DNA of 64,000 bases from assembly GCA_964434575.1 (NCBI GenBank), contig CAYSWB010000002.1, forward strand, positions 1 through 64,000, written 5' to 3'. This stretch comes from DAORHV01 sp964434575 (GTDB lineage Bacteria > Patescibacteriota > Gracilibacteria > Peribacterales > Peribacteraceae). Shown here in pieces: positions 9,116-17,647 of this stretch; the first letter of the stretch is position 1, and every line of letters starts with the position of its first letter. The notes below the pieces were generated by a model that saw nothing but the letters and a program-made list of their open reading frames with translations, did not search any database and was not told where the DNA came from. The translations under genes were made by a program, and so were the position numbers.

Positions 9116-10558
9116 ATGTCCCAAGACATCCTCATCCTCGGCGGCGGTCCGGCCGGAATGGCGGCCGCCATGGAGCTGTCCCGCAAGGACATCCGCTCCA
9201 CGGTGGTGGAAAAGGCCGCCATGGTGGGCGGTCTGGCCAAGACGCTGGAGTTCAAGCGCCCGGAAGGCACGTACAGAACGGATATCGGTCCGCACCGCTT
9301 CTTCAGCAAGAACAAGTACCTCTACGACTTCATCGAGGACCTGCTGGGTCACGAATGGATCACGGTGAACCGTCTCACGCGCTTCTATGTGGACGGCAAG
9401 TACTACTTCTATCCCGTACGGCTGGGCAACGTCCTGCTGCAGATGGGTCCGCTGCGCGCCGCCCGCGTCCTCGTCGATTTCCTGTGGGAGAAGGTGCGGA
9501 AGCTCATCGCGCCGCGCAAGATCAACTCGTTCGAGGATTACGCCGTCTCCAACTTCGGCCGTTCGCTGGCCGAATTCAACATGCTTAACTACACCGAGAA
9601 AATCTGGGGCATTCCGTGCGTGAAGATCAGCAAGGACTGGGCGCTCCAGCGCATTGGGGGCTTGAGCATCGGCGCCACGCTGAAGAAGATCATCATGAAG
9701 AAGACGGCTGCCAAGTCGCTGGTGGACATCTTCTATTACCCGGAGAACGGCAGCGGCACCATCTACGAGGCCATCGTGAAGCGCATCCGCGAAAAGGGGA
9801 GCGAAGTGATGGTGAACAGCGAGCCGACCGCCATCCGCTGGAACGGCAAGCGCGTGACCGCCGTGGACGTGAAGACCGAGGTGGGCGCCAAGACCTACGA
9901 CGCTCCCAAGGCGGTCATCAGCTCGGTGTCCGTCACGCAGGCCGTCACGTTGTTCGATCCGCCCGCGCCGCAGGCGGTACTGGACGCGGCCAAGACGCTG
10001 AAGTTCCGCTCGCAGGTGTATCTGTTCCTCACCGTGAAAAAAGACCGCGTCTCGCGCGATAACTGGGTGTACTTCCCGGACAAAACCATCCCGTTCGGCC
10101 GTTTCTCCGAAATGAAGAATTTCTCCGAGAAGATGTGCCCGTCGGGCTACACGTCGCTGTTCGTGGAGTACTTCTGCTTCTTTGAAGACGACATCTGGAA
10201 CAAGTCCAAGGAGGACCTGTTCGAGCTCACCATCACCTGGCTCGACAAGCTCGGCTTCCTGAAGCGCGAGGACGTCACGGGCGTGGAGCACCTGAAGCAG
10301 CGCTACGTGTACCCCATCTACGACCTGACGTACCGCGAGAACTTAGACACCGTCATCACATGGCTCGACGGCTTCGAGAACTTCTACGCCATCGGCCGCC
10401 CGGGACGCTTCCGCTACACCAACCAGGACCACTCGCTGGAAATGGGTATTTTGGCCGCACAGAGCGTCATCGACGGTCGCCGCCACGACGTGGAGGACGT
10501 GGGCGCGGAGAAAGAGTACTTCGAGCGCGGCTACGTGCCGGGCGAGAAAAAAGCGTAA
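9116..10558 (+). CDS. FAD-dependent oxidoreductase, protoporphyrinogen oxidase/UDP-galactopyranose mutase-like
   Basis: This 480-residue protein starts MSQDILILGGGPAG. The dinucleotide-binding fold LGGGPAGMAAAMEL is followed by a second FAD-binding segment (GGLAKTLEF, DIGPHRFF). Near the C-terminus FYAIGRPGRFRYTNQDHSLEMG closes the FAD site. This architecture is shared by UDP-galactopyranose mutase-like and amine-oxidase-type enzymes that sit in bacterial polysaccharide clusters, and a role in sugar or lipid-carrier modification is inferred from context. The leader carries TACACT about 30 nt upstream and a pyrimidine-rich CCTTTCCCC just before the ATG, with no Shine-Dalgarno site. Confidence 0.8.
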   Translation: MSQDILILGGGPAGMAAAMELSRKDIRSTVVEKAAMVGGLAKTLEFKRPEGTYRTDIGPHRFFSKNKYLYDFIEDLLGHEWITVNRLTRFYVDGKYYFYPVRLGNVLLQMGPLRAARVLVDFLWEKVRKLIAPRKINSFEDYAVSNFGRSLAEFNMLNYTEKIWGIPCVKISKDWALQRIGGLSIGATLKKIIMKKTAAKSLVDIFYYPENGSGTIYEAIVKRIREKGSEVMVNSEPTAIRWNGKRVTAVDVKTEVGAKTYDAPKAVISSVSVTQAVTLFDPPAPQAVLDAAKTLKFRSQVYLFLTVKKDRVSRDNWVYFPDKTIPFGRFSEMKNFSEKMCPSGYTSLFVEYFCFFEDDIWNKSKEDLFELTITWLDKLGFLKREDVTGVEHLKQRYVYPIYDLTYRENLDTVITWLDGFENFYAIGRPGRFRYTNQDHSLEMGILAAQSVIDGRRHDVEDVGAEKEYFERGYVPGEKKA

Positions 10559-10561
10559 CGG

Positions 10562-11617
10562 TTATTTTTTGTCCTGCTGCGCCATGTAGTTCTTGGCCCA
10601 CAGGTACTGCGGGCTTTCGAGCTGGCTGGAGAGGAACTCGTCCGGCACGTGGGCCGGTTCGGTGATCCATACCTCGGTGCCGCCTTCGCGCAGCAAGCGG
10701 GCGGTCTCGTCGCGGTGGGCCGCGCCGATCGCGGCGCGCTGGAGCGCCGGCGTACCGGGAGCCGACAGGGCCGCGGCGAAATCCTGGTCCATCATTTCCT
10801 TCATCGCCTGGAACCGCTGCACGGCGGCCATCCACGCCGCCAGCTCGGACACGTTCAGTTCGTTGCGCCACATTTTTGCGTAGAGTGCTGCATCATCCCG
10901 GTAGAACTTCGCGCTCGCCTCGCGCACCCGGTCGGTTTCCAGCGCAAGCGGCGGCTCGTGAAGCAAGTTCGCGAAGGACAATCCCTGCCCGTTGGTGAAC
11001 CGGTACCTGCTCAGGATGCTCGTCAGCGCCTGCGGATGCTCGGCCAGGAACACGGCCACGCTGGGGTCCGTGAACGGCACGTTGCCGTTGCCGCAGTCGA
11101 TCACCTTGTCCTTCAGCGGATTCTGGCGCGTCTCGCCTTCCACGTGCAGCGGCACCCGCACGCCCAAGCGGGCCAGCAACATGGTCAGCCGGTAACACTC
11201 TTCCTGGCACGACACGATGAGGTCGGCATGCTGGCCTTCGCCCTGGGCCGTGGTGACGGGGTGCACCATCGGAATCACGTTGGCGATGCGTCCGTTGGCG
11301 GTGCCGATCGGCGCAAGCACCGTCGGCGCCTTGATGATGCCGGCCTGATGGGCGATTTCCATAGCCTCGGCAAACGCCTCGCATTGCGCATCCAGCGTTT
11401 CGGCGGTCGGCCGTTGGGAAAGATGTCCCAAACGCAGGCGCCCCGCCTGTTGTTGCGGGAGCATGGGCCCCGTGGTCGAAAGAATGCTGAACGTCGCCGC
11501 CGTCCGCAGCCGCTCGGTCGCGGCTCGCTCGCGAATGCCAAGCAGCCGTGTGCGTGCGCGTGACACGCCTCCGCCCTCGGGTGCATGTTCGATGCCGTCG
11601 CCGGTTTCGTTCACCAT
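10562..11617 (-). CDS. Uncharacterised protein, partner of an HExxH protein
   Basis: This 351-residue protein starts at ATG 2 nt after the stop of the upstream gene at 11620, so the two are translationally linked. I do not recognise a family. It is soluble, with no signal peptide or membrane helix, an Arg/Ala-rich N-terminus, VDIGN-like beta segments in the middle (VIDCGNGNVPFTDPSV) and a helical C-terminal half ending in KNYMAQQDKK. The central region has a cysteine pair, SCQEECYR. It converges on the FAD enzyme gene with only 3 bp between stops. Confidence 0.7.
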   Translation of the reverse strand: MVNETGDGIEHAPEGGGVSRARTRLLGIRERAATERLRTAATFSILSTTGPMLPQQQAGRLRLGHLSQRPTAETLDAQCEAFAEAMEIAHQAGIIKAPTVLAPIGTANGRIANVIPMVHPVTTAQGEGQHADLIVSCQEECYRLTMLLARLGVRVPLHVEGETRQNPLKDKVIDCGNGNVPFTDPSVAVFLAEHPQALTSILSRYRFTNGQGLSFANLLHEPPLALETDRVREASAKFYRDDAALYAKMWRNELNVSELAAWMAAVQRFQAMKEMMDQDFAAALSAPGTPALQRAAIGAAHRDETARLLREGGTEVWITEPAHVPDEFLSSQLESPQYLWAKNYMAQQDKK

Positions 11618-11619
11618 GG

Positions 11620-12612
11620 TCAGGCGTGCGGCAATAAGCCCTGTTCGCCATACAGGCGCTCCACCGCCAGCGTGCGGTTGGCTTGGCGGTCGCCGCCCAC
11701 CCTGTCCGCGATGCGGAACGCGATGGCGAACATGTAGAAACCGAGGCGCGTGCCGGACTCGTTCTGGCTGAGTGGAAGTTGCGGAGTGATGCACGGGTCG
11801 ATCTCCCGTGCGATACCCGAGATTGCGGCAAAATTTTGTCGGAGCGCCAGCGCATGCTCCATGGTCGTGACACCGTGCCGTGCGATGGCGTCGTCGATGG
11901 CGGTCGGCAAGCGGCCTTCACTCAGGAGGTTCGCCGCGGTGATTTCATCGGAATACGCGCGCACTTCGCCCGCGATGTACTGTTGCCTGTTCGGGCGTTT
12001 GGGTTCCAGGCCGGTCGTGAAGTCGTGCAGGTGGCGCATTTCGTGGAGCTTGGCGAGGCCCGCCCACTGGCGGGAAACTGCAGACGGCTTGATCTTCAGA
12101 TAGTTCAGCGGCGATTGTGTATCCACCGCCATCAGGGTTTCCTGGCTGCGGTTCACCGGATGATCGTGCGGGAGAACGACGAGCCACGCGTTGCCGGCCA
12201 CGCCAGGATCGATGCAGATGATCTCGTCGCCTTCCAGCGCCGCCCATCCGGTCCGGTTCCTGCGGAAATCGCGCAGGGTGCGCAGCGAGGCGAGCGCAGG
12301 GTCTTCGCCCGCAACCGGGCGCTCAGAAATGCGGGCAAAAATGTCATTGATTCCCGCGTCGTAGAGCGGACGGAGAACTTCGGGCGCCTCCAGGGGATTG
12401 GTCAGCGGTTCGTAGCGCTCGGGAGCGGGGGCCATCACGCCGCGCAGCTGCGCGAGAATGCCGGCCGCCATCTGGCTGGCCGGGTTCTGGCCCAGCACCC
12501 ATTCGCAGGTACCGACGGCTTCCGTGCGCTCTTTTTCGTCAAGCGGCCTGCCCTCGGCAAGGCGGTCCTCAATGGCGCGCAGCCAATTCGCGTGGTGCTG
12601 GAATTCGGGCAT
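11620..12612 (-). CDS. Putative zincin-like protein with an HExxH motif
   Basis: This 330-residue cytoplasmic-looking protein belongs to no family I can name. The motif LAKLHEMRHLHDF contains HEMRH, the zinc-binding and catalytic signature of zincin metallopeptidases. An acidic stretch 22 residues or so further on (GEVRAYSDE) could supply a third ligand, as in gluzincins. The N-terminal third is helical and acidic. It forms a two-gene unit with the downstream 351-residue protein. A strong promoter (TTGACA, 16 bp, TATAAA) ends 7 nt before its ATG. Peptidase activity is an inference from one motif and could be wrong. Confidence 0.68.
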   Translation of the reverse strand: MPEFQHHANWLRAIEDRLAEGRPLDEKERTEAVGTCEWVLGQNPASQMAAGILAQLRGVMAPAPERYEPLTNPLEAPEVLRPLYDAGINDIFARISERPVAGEDPALASLRTLRDFRRNRTGWAALEGDEIICIDPGVAGNAWLVVLPHDHPVNRSQETLMAVDTQSPLNYLKIKPSAVSRQWAGLAKLHEMRHLHDFTTGLEPKRPNRQQYIAGEVRAYSDEITAANLLSEGRLPTAIDDAIARHGVTTMEHALALRQNFAAISGIAREIDPCITPQLPLSQNESGTRLGFYMFAIAFRIADRVGGDRQANRTLAVERLYGEQGLLPHA

Positions 12613-12619
12613 GGCGCTA

Positions 12620-12647
12620 TTTATACCCTATTTTTCATTTTTGTCAA
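12620..12647 (-). promoter_or_regulatory. Sigma-70-type promoter of the HExxH gene
   Basis: On the minus strand TTGACA (12647-12642), a 16-bp spacer and TATAAA (12625-12620) are followed after 7 nt by the ATG at 12612. This is the clearest consensus promoter on this strand. Its position predicts a transcript starting on or very near the initiation codon. Confidence 0.82.
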
Positions 12648-12649
12648 TA

Positions 12650-13576
12650 TCAGGTGTTCTTCTTGTACCACTCCACGGTCTTCTGGATGCCTTCGGCGAA
12701 CTTCACCTTCGGGTCGTAGCCCAGCACGGTCTTGGCGTTGGTGATGTCGGCGATGTAGTGGGTCACTTCGCCCGTGCGCGATGCCCTCACGTCGATCTTG
12801 GATGTGGCGCCCTTGAGCTTCAGCACGGCCTCGGCCAGCTGCATGATGGACGTGCCCTCGCCGTTGCCCAGGTTGAACGTCTTGCCCTTGGCCTTGTCGA
12901 ACTTGTCCAGGCACAGCATCAGGCCGGAGATGTTGTCGTCGATGTAGGTGAAGTCCAGGCACTTGTCCTTGCCGAACACGGTGAGCGTTTCGTTCTTGTC
13001 GGCCAGGCGGATGAACAGCGGGATGACGCGGTTGCTGTCGTCGTACATGCCGTACACGTTGCTGAAGCGGAAAATGACCGCATCCAGGCCGTAACAGCCG
13101 ACGTACGAATGCACGAGCGCCTCGCCGCCCACCTTGCTGGCGGTGTACGGGCTCTCGCAGTGCTCAACGCGCACCAAGTCCTCGGTGTATTTGTCGCGGC
13201 GGAAGTTGCCGTAGCTCTCGCGCGAGGAGGCGAAGATGAACTTCTTGATCTTGTTCTTGCGGGCCAGCTCGAGCGCGTTGAACAGGCTCAGGAAATTGTC
13301 GCGGGCCATGCCCGGGTCTTCCACCAGGTCGTACACGCGGGCGTTGGCGGCCAGATGCACGATCACGTCCACGTCCTTCATGCGCGGGTCCTGCCCGGCC
13401 TTCAGCACGGCGGCTTCGTCGCGCATGTCCACCTGCATGGTGATCTTGTCGATGGACGGGTTCCACTTGTTGGCCTTCCAGTCCATGCCGAGCACCTTGT
13501 CGCCCCGCTCCAGGAGCTTCTCGCAGAGGCGGGTACCGATGGTGCCCGACGAGCCGGTGACGAGGATGGTTGGCAT
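12650..13576 (-). CDS. NAD-dependent epimerase/dehydratase (extended SDR)
   Basis: The protein has 308 residues if it starts at MPTILVTGSSG; a start 12 codons upstream is possible. The NAD motif TGSSGTIGTRL, VHLAANARV, the catalytic SSRESYG serine region, YTASKVGGE (YxxxK) and RFSNVYGMYD are all present. It belongs to the UDP-glucose 4-epimerase-like branch of extended SDR enzymes. A -10-like CACACT lies 7 nt before this ATG, which favours the shorter form. It diverges from the GT2 gene at 13666 and most likely supplies a nucleotide sugar. Confidence 0.85.
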   Translation of the reverse strand: MPTILVTGSSGTIGTRLCEKLLERGDKVLGMDWKANKWNPSIDKITMQVDMRDEAAVLKAGQDPRMKDVDVIVHLAANARVYDLVEDPGMARDNFLSLFNALELARKNKIKKFIFASSRESYGNFRRDKYTEDLVRVEHCESPYTASKVGGEALVHSYVGCYGLDAVIFRFSNVYGMYDDSNRVIPLFIRLADKNETLTVFGKDKCLDFTYIDDNISGLMLCLDKFDKAKGKTFNLGNGEGTSIMQLAEAVLKLKGATSKIDVRASRTGEVTHYIADITNAKTVLGYDPKVKFAEGIQKTVEWYKKNT

Positions 13577-13651
13577 CCCGGACAGTGTGCTGTGGCGGCG
13601 CGGGAAAGGCAACCGTCTAGGGCGGGTGTTTGTGCGGGCCCCTGCCCGGGC

Positions 13652-13657
13652 TACAAT
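13652..13657 (+). promoter_or_regulatory. -10 element of the GT2 gene at 13666
   Basis: TACAAT lies 8 nt before the ATG at 13666, again predicting a leaderless transcript. I see no clear -35 hexamer in the GC-rich sequence upstream. Confidence 0.6.
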
Positions 13658-13665
13658 CCATCGCG

Positions 13666-14664
13666 ATGCTCACGCTCGTGCTGCCGACGTACAACGAAGC
13701 GGCCAACCTCCCCGGCATGCTCGAGGAAATCCGGCGCGTGCTGGGCGCGACGCCGCACGAGATCATCATCGTCGACGACAACTCGCCCGACGGCACCTGG
13801 AAGCTGGCCGAGGAATTGCGCGCGGGTTACCCGCAGCTGAAGGTGCTTCGCCGCACCGACAAGCGCGGTCTCAGTTCCGCGGTGGTGGACGGTTTCCTCA
13901 TGGGCTCCGGCACGGTGCTGGCGGCCATGGACGCCGACGGCCAACATGATTGCGCGCTCCTCGTGCGCTTGTACGAAAAGGTGAAAGGCGAAGGCGGCAT
14001 CGCGCTTGGCTCCCGCTACGTGGAAGGCGGCGACGTGGGGGAGTGGGACGGCGGGCGCCACCGCATGAGCAAGATGGCGACCACACTGGCCATGTGGGCC
14101 ATACGCCGGCCGGACGCCGCCAAGGTCAAAGATCCCATGAGCGGGTTCTTCGCCATCGACCGCGCGGCCTTCCTGGACGCGCATCCGCGCTTGAAGCCCA
14201 AGGGCTTCAAGATCCTGTTGGACCTGTTGGTGCACGCGCCGCAGGGCACGCCCATGCACGAGCTGCCGATGAAGTTCGGCGTGCGGCGCGCCGGCGAGAG
14301 CAAGCTCGATTGGAAGGTGCAGTGGCACTACCTGGAATACCTGTACGACATCACCTTCGGGCGCGTCATCTCGCTGTGGGCGCTCTTGTTCCTGTTCGCG
14401 CTCGGATTGGTCTGCAGCGTACTCGCCGCCAAGGCGTACCCGTTGTTGCCGCTCTACATCCAGCCCCAGGTCCGCACCCCGGCGCGCGAGGCGCTGGTCA
14501 CGCTGTCGCGCACGCGCGGCTGGCTGCTGTCCGACATCGTCCTTACGTCCGTGTCCGCAGGCTCCATCACCGCCGAGTACCGTCCGCATCCGCCGCGCGG
14601 ACCCGCGCAGGCCTGCGTCGTGACGTTCTCGTCATCGGCTCCCCCCACATGCGTAAACTTGTAA
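13666..14664 (+). CDS. Polyprenyl-phosphate mannosyltransferase-like GT2 with membrane tail
   Basis: This 332-residue protein starts MLTLVLPTYNEAANL. Its GT2 domain resembles dolichol-phosphate mannose synthase: IIIVDDNSPDGTWKLA, GLSSAVVDGF, AAMDADGQHD as the metal site, and LGSRYVEGGDVGEW. VKDPMSGFFAIDR and the RRAGESKLD segment near the acceptor site are also typical. A hydrophobic helix (LWALLFLFALGLVCSVLAA) follows at about residue 245. The last 70 residues are unusual for the family. The stop codon lies 16 bp inside the next gene, so the two are probably coupled. Confidence 0.88.
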   Translation: MLTLVLPTYNEAANLPGMLEEIRRVLGATPHEIIIVDDNSPDGTWKLAEELRAGYPQLKVLRRTDKRGLSSAVVDGFLMGSGTVLAAMDADGQHDCALLVRLYEKVKGEGGIALGSRYVEGGDVGEWDGGRHRMSKMATTLAMWAIRRPDAAKVKDPMSGFFAIDRAAFLDAHPRLKPKGFKILLDLLVHAPQGTPMHELPMKFGVRRAGESKLDWKVQWHYLEYLYDITFGRVISLWALLFLFALGLVCSVLAAKAYPLLPLYIQPQVRTPAREALVTLSRTRGWLLSDIVLTSVSAGSITAEYRPHPPRGPAQACVVTFSSSAPPTCVNL

Positions 14665-15881
14665 CCGTCCTCCTCCTGCAGGTCTACGCGGCCGCGCTGG
14701 CGGTCCCCGCACTGCTGGGCGGCATCCGCACCGACGAAGCCAAGTACCTGTTGAACATCCCGTACCCGCATCCGCCGCTCGCGCGCACGCTGCTGGAAAC
14801 GACGTACGGTTTCGCGTGGAACGAAGTCCTGTGGCGTCTCGTGTTCGCCACGCTCATGGTCCAGGCGGTGTGGCTGGTCGTCCGTCTCGCCCTGCGTGCC
14901 GGACCCGGCGCGCGCGTGCTGCTGGCCGCGGCTTGGCTCCTGTCCGGCGCGGTCGTGCTGCAGGCTCCGACCATCATGATGGCGCCGCTTACGGCGCTCG
15001 GCGGCCTCGTGTTGTTGTGGGCGGCCGCCCGTCCACGCTCGGCTTTCGGCTGCTTCCTGGCCGCCATGTTCTGGTTCGCGTCCGTCTTCGTCGCGTACCA
15101 ATCCGTGCTCTTCCTGCCGGTGGTGATCGCGATGTGCCTGCGCTCGGGCCAGTCCAAGCGGCGCACCATTCTCTATGCGTTCGGCCCGCTGTTCGCGCTC
15201 GCCTTGTACACGCTGGGCAATCCGCTGGCGCTGCAGTCCATCGTGGGACTGGGGGCCGACAAGATCCCGCTGGGCGATGCCGCGCGCGGATACCTGTGGT
15301 CGTGGCTGCTGGCCGGCAGCGTGTTCGGCAGCGTCTTCGGCAGCATCGGAACGCTGCGCGGCCGTCCCGAATTGGGCGTCACGTTCCTACTGCTCTCGGC
15401 GTACATGATCGCGTCGTACCACGATTACTACGCCGTCTTCCTCGCACCCGTCTTCGTCGCCAATATCGCGCACCTGCTGGACATGAACGCCGGCCGGCTG
15501 CGTCCGCTCGACAATTCCGTCACGGCGCTTTCGGTCTGCGTCGGCATCGGCTGCGTGGTGGCGGTGCTGGCGTCCCTGCTGGTCGCGGGCCGCGCCAACG
15601 CCGCGCGCGACACCATGAAGGTGCTCGCGCCGCAGATCCTGTCCATCGACCGCACCGACGTGCGTATGCTGATCGTCGGCGACTTCGGCCACGAATGGCA
15701 GTACTACGCGCCGCCGCATGTCCGCGAAATCCTCAAGTATTCGCCGCAGACCATCGCGCCCGACGCGGACGTGGTGGTGTGCTGGAGGACATGCGACTCG
15801 AAGTTGCTGGAAGGAAAAGACTCCGTCCCGAACGTGCCGGTGGAATCGTGGATCCGCCGGGACGCGGCGTTGCACATGTAG
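14649..15881 (+). CDS. Polytopic membrane protein, GT-C/PMT-like
   Basis: This 410-residue protein starts MRKLVTVLLLQVYAAAL and has about nine hydrophobic helices. The loop after the first helix contains GGIRTDEAKYLLNIPYPHPPL. This resembles the ArnT/PMT-family loop in which an acidic residue and a PHPPL motif handle the lipid-linked sugar donor. The last 100 residues are soluble. It overlaps the upstream polyprenyl-phosphate sugar synthase gene by 16 bp, a natural donor-synthase/transferase pairing. Acceptor and sugar are unknown. Confidence 0.75.
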   Translation: MRKLVTVLLLQVYAAALAVPALLGGIRTDEAKYLLNIPYPHPPLARTLLETTYGFAWNEVLWRLVFATLMVQAVWLVVRLALRAGPGARVLLAAAWLLSGAVVLQAPTIMMAPLTALGGLVLLWAAARPRSAFGCFLAAMFWFASVFVAYQSVLFLPVVIAMCLRSGQSKRRTILYAFGPLFALALYTLGNPLALQSIVGLGADKIPLGDAARGYLWSWLLAGSVFGSVFGSIGTLRGRPELGVTFLLLSAYMIASYHDYYAVFLAPVFVANIAHLLDMNAGRLRPLDNSVTALSVCVGIGCVVAVLASLLVAGRANAARDTMKVLAPQILSIDRTDVRMLIVGDFGHEWQYYAPPHVREILKYSPQTIAPDADVVVCWRTCDSKLLEGKDSVPNVPVESWIRRDAALHM

Positions 15882-15895
15882 GCATATCGAAAGGG

Positions 15896-15929
15896 CCTTC
15901 GCCCCCGATGCAAGCACCGGGGACGAAGG
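15896..15929. terminator. Bidirectional hairpin between convergent genes
   Basis: CCTTCG-C-CCCCG pairs with CGGGG-A-CGAAGG to give an 11-bp stem with one mismatch and a 10-nt loop. It lies exactly between the stops of the genes at 15881 and 15949. A run of T is lacking on both sides, so it may be a weak or factor-assisted terminator. Confidence 0.55.
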
Positions 15930-15948
15930 GGCGTGCCCTTCCGCTACG

Positions 15949-16443
15949 TCACTTCACCGCGACCGGCTTCTTGGCCGGCACGGGGACCGGCTCCTCCTCC
16001 GCGGCGGTCGGCAGGCCGAACGGCCAGCTGACCAGGAACAGGAGCAGCGCCACCCCCGCCGCGATCAGCCAGCCCCAGAACGGCATGAACGAGAACATCG
16101 TCCACGCCGTCTTGAACCGGCTCGGCATGAACCCGGCGTCGTTCAGGAACAGGAGGTGCAGCGCGGGGAACGCCATGAGGATCGCGGCGACGGTCCACAG
16201 GGAGGTGAAGCGGACGAGCAGGCCGCAAACGACGATGACGACGAGGCCGCCGGCGAACAGTGCCAGCGTGGCCAGCGCCTCCACGTACGGGTGGGAGGTG
16301 GCCAGTTGCAGCGGCTTGCCGACGACGTCGGCGTTGCCGTTCACCAGCATCATGTACAGGCTGGGGATGACGACGGTGCCGGCCGTCGCGACGCAGACGG
16401 CGAACAGCAGGGCGTTGCGGAACGTGATACCGATCGTACGCAC
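15949..16443 (-). CDS. Small four-helix membrane protein of unknown function
   Basis: This 164-residue protein starts at GTG (VRTIGITFRN) and has four hydrophobic helices. Its tail is rich in Pro, Ala and Glu and ends in KKPVAVK. I do not recognise a family. GAGGG lies about 10 nt upstream of the GTG, making this one of the few genes in the window with a Shine-Dalgarno site. Its promoter lies about 80 bp upstream, so the mRNA has a leader of about 70 nt with a stem-loop at its 5' end. Confidence 0.7.
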   Translation of the reverse strand: MRTIGITFRNALLFAVCVATAGTVVIPSLYMMLVNGNADVVGKPLQLATSHPYVEALATLALFAGGLVVIVVCGLLVRFTSLWTVAAILMAFPALHLLFLNDAGFMPSRFKTAWTMFSFMPFWGWLIAAGVALLLFLVSWPFGLPTAAEEEPVPVPAKKPVAVK

Positions 16444-16492
16444 AGGAGAACCCTCACAAGAGACACGGGCGGAAGTTGCGAAAGGGCGATGG

Positions 16493-16511
16493 CCAAGACA
16501 CGGCGTCTTGG
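16493..16511 (-). other. Stem-loop at the predicted 5' end of the mRNA for the gene at 16443
   Basis: CCAAGAC and GTCTTGG form a perfect 7-bp stem around a 5-nt loop, within a few nucleotides of the predicted transcription start. Such 5'-terminal hairpins usually stabilise mRNA. A regulatory role is not shown by the sequence. Confidence 0.5.
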
Positions 16512-16520
16512 TTGCCGTAC

Positions 16521-16548
16521 ATTATAAAATACTTTTTAATTACGTCAA
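16521..16548 (-). promoter_or_regulatory. Strong sigma-70-type promoter for the gene at 16443
   Basis: On the minus strand TTGACG (16548-16543), a 16-bp AT-rich spacer and a perfect TATAAT (16526-16521) form a near-consensus promoter. The start codon is about 70 nt from the predicted start site, unlike most promoters in this window. Confidence 0.82.
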
Positions 16549-16625
16549 ATTATTGCCTTGGCCTTTCGCAAAGCAGGAGAATGCGGTTTCCAGGCATGTC
16601 CCATGCTTCCTGGGCTACGCGGAGT

Positions 16626-17573
16626 CTAGAGGCCGTGATACTCGCGGTACCACTTCACGAATTTGGGGATACCCTTGGCGATGACCGTCTTCGGTTCATA
16701 TCCCAGCATTTCTTCAGCCTTCGAGATATCGGCCAGGCTGGCCCGCACGTCACCCGGCTGCATGGGCAGGAAATTTTTCTTGGCCTCCGTTCCGCACGCA
16801 TGCTCGATGGTGCGGATGAATTCCATCAGCTCCTCCTTGCGGCCGCAGCCCAAGTTAAAGATCTCGCAGCCGTAGTTTTTGTCGATGGACGCGACCACGC
16901 CGGCCACGATGTCGTCGATATAGGTGAAGTCGCGTTGCATCTTGCCTTCGCCGAACACGTTCAGCGGCTTGCCCTTCAGCGCGGCGTCGGTGAACAGGAA
17001 CAGCGCCATGTCCGGCCGGCCCCACGGGCCGTAGACCGTAAAGAAGCGCAGGCCGGTCGACTTGGTGCCGTAGAGATGGTTGTAGGTGCGGGCCATCAGC
17101 TCGTTGTCCTTCTTGTTCTGGCCGTACAGCGACACCTGGTTCTCGGTCGGGTCGGCTTCCGCGGCGGGCAGCTTGTCGTTGCCGCCGTAGACCGAACTGG
17201 AGCTGGCGTAGATGAGGCCGTCGATCTTCTGCAGCCGGACTTCGTCGATGACGTGGAAGAAACCCTTGATGTTGATGTCGATGTATTCGGTCGGGTGGTC
17301 GAAGGCGTACCGCACGCCCGCCAGCGCGGCCAGGTGCAGCACGCGGTCGCAACCCTTCATGGATTTGGCCAGCAGCGGACGGTCCAGGATGTCGCCCTTG
17401 ATGAACGTGAATCCGTCGCGCTCCTCCAGCATCCGCAGACGGGCCTGCTTCAGCGTGGGGTCGTAGTAGGCGTTCACGTTGTCGAAGCCCACCACCTCGT
17501 CGCCGCGGTCCAGAAGCGCGTTCGCCGTGTGGAAGCCGATGAATCCGGCGGCGCCGGTCAGAAATACTTTCAT
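16626..17573 (-). CDS. UDP-glucuronate 4-epimerase-like SDR
   Basis: This 315-residue extended SDR has TGAAGFIGFHTANALL, the family hallmark DNVNAYYDPTLKQARL, HLAALAGVRYAFDHP, SSSSVYGG and the YGQNKKDNE catalytic pair. The DNVN.YYD.xLK segment is typical of enzymes converting UDP-glucuronate to UDP-galacturonate (CapI/LspL/WcvA type). A UDP-glucose 6-dehydrogenase gene just upstream on the same strand would supply UDP-glucuronate. TATACT on the minus strand (17586-17581) lies 7 nt before the ATG. Confidence 0.88.
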   Translation of the reverse strand: MKVFLTGAAGFIGFHTANALLDRGDEVVGFDNVNAYYDPTLKQARLRMLEERDGFTFIKGDILDRPLLAKSMKGCDRVLHLAALAGVRYAFDHPTEYIDINIKGFFHVIDEVRLQKIDGLIYASSSSVYGGNDKLPAAEADPTENQVSLYGQNKKDNELMARTYNHLYGTKSTGLRFFTVYGPWGRPDMALFLFTDAALKGKPLNVFGEGKMQRDFTYIDDIVAGVVASIDKNYGCEIFNLGCGRKEELMEFIRTIEHACGTEAKKNFLPMQPGDVRASLADISKAEEMLGYEPKTVIAKGIPKFVKWYREYHGL

Positions 17574-17580
17574 CGTTTGG

Positions 17581-17586
17581 AGTATA
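17581..17586 (-). promoter_or_regulatory. -10 element of the UDP-glucuronate epimerase gene
   Basis: TATACT sits 7 nt upstream of the ATG at 17573. This gives the epimerase its own leaderless promoter, although the dehydrogenase gene lies upstream on the same strand. Confidence 0.6.
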
Positions 17587-17647
17587 GCGCCTGATTTTGC
17601 TTTCGATAAACCCGGATTCTTCGGACTCCAAGGAGTCCACGGAGCCC

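Noticed and set aside
7844..10291. An 815-codon minus-strand open frame opposite the epimerase, GtrA and FAD-enzyme genes.
   Set aside because: It is the antisense shadow of well-supported genes and has a His/Arg/Val-rich composition typical of GC-rich complementary frames.
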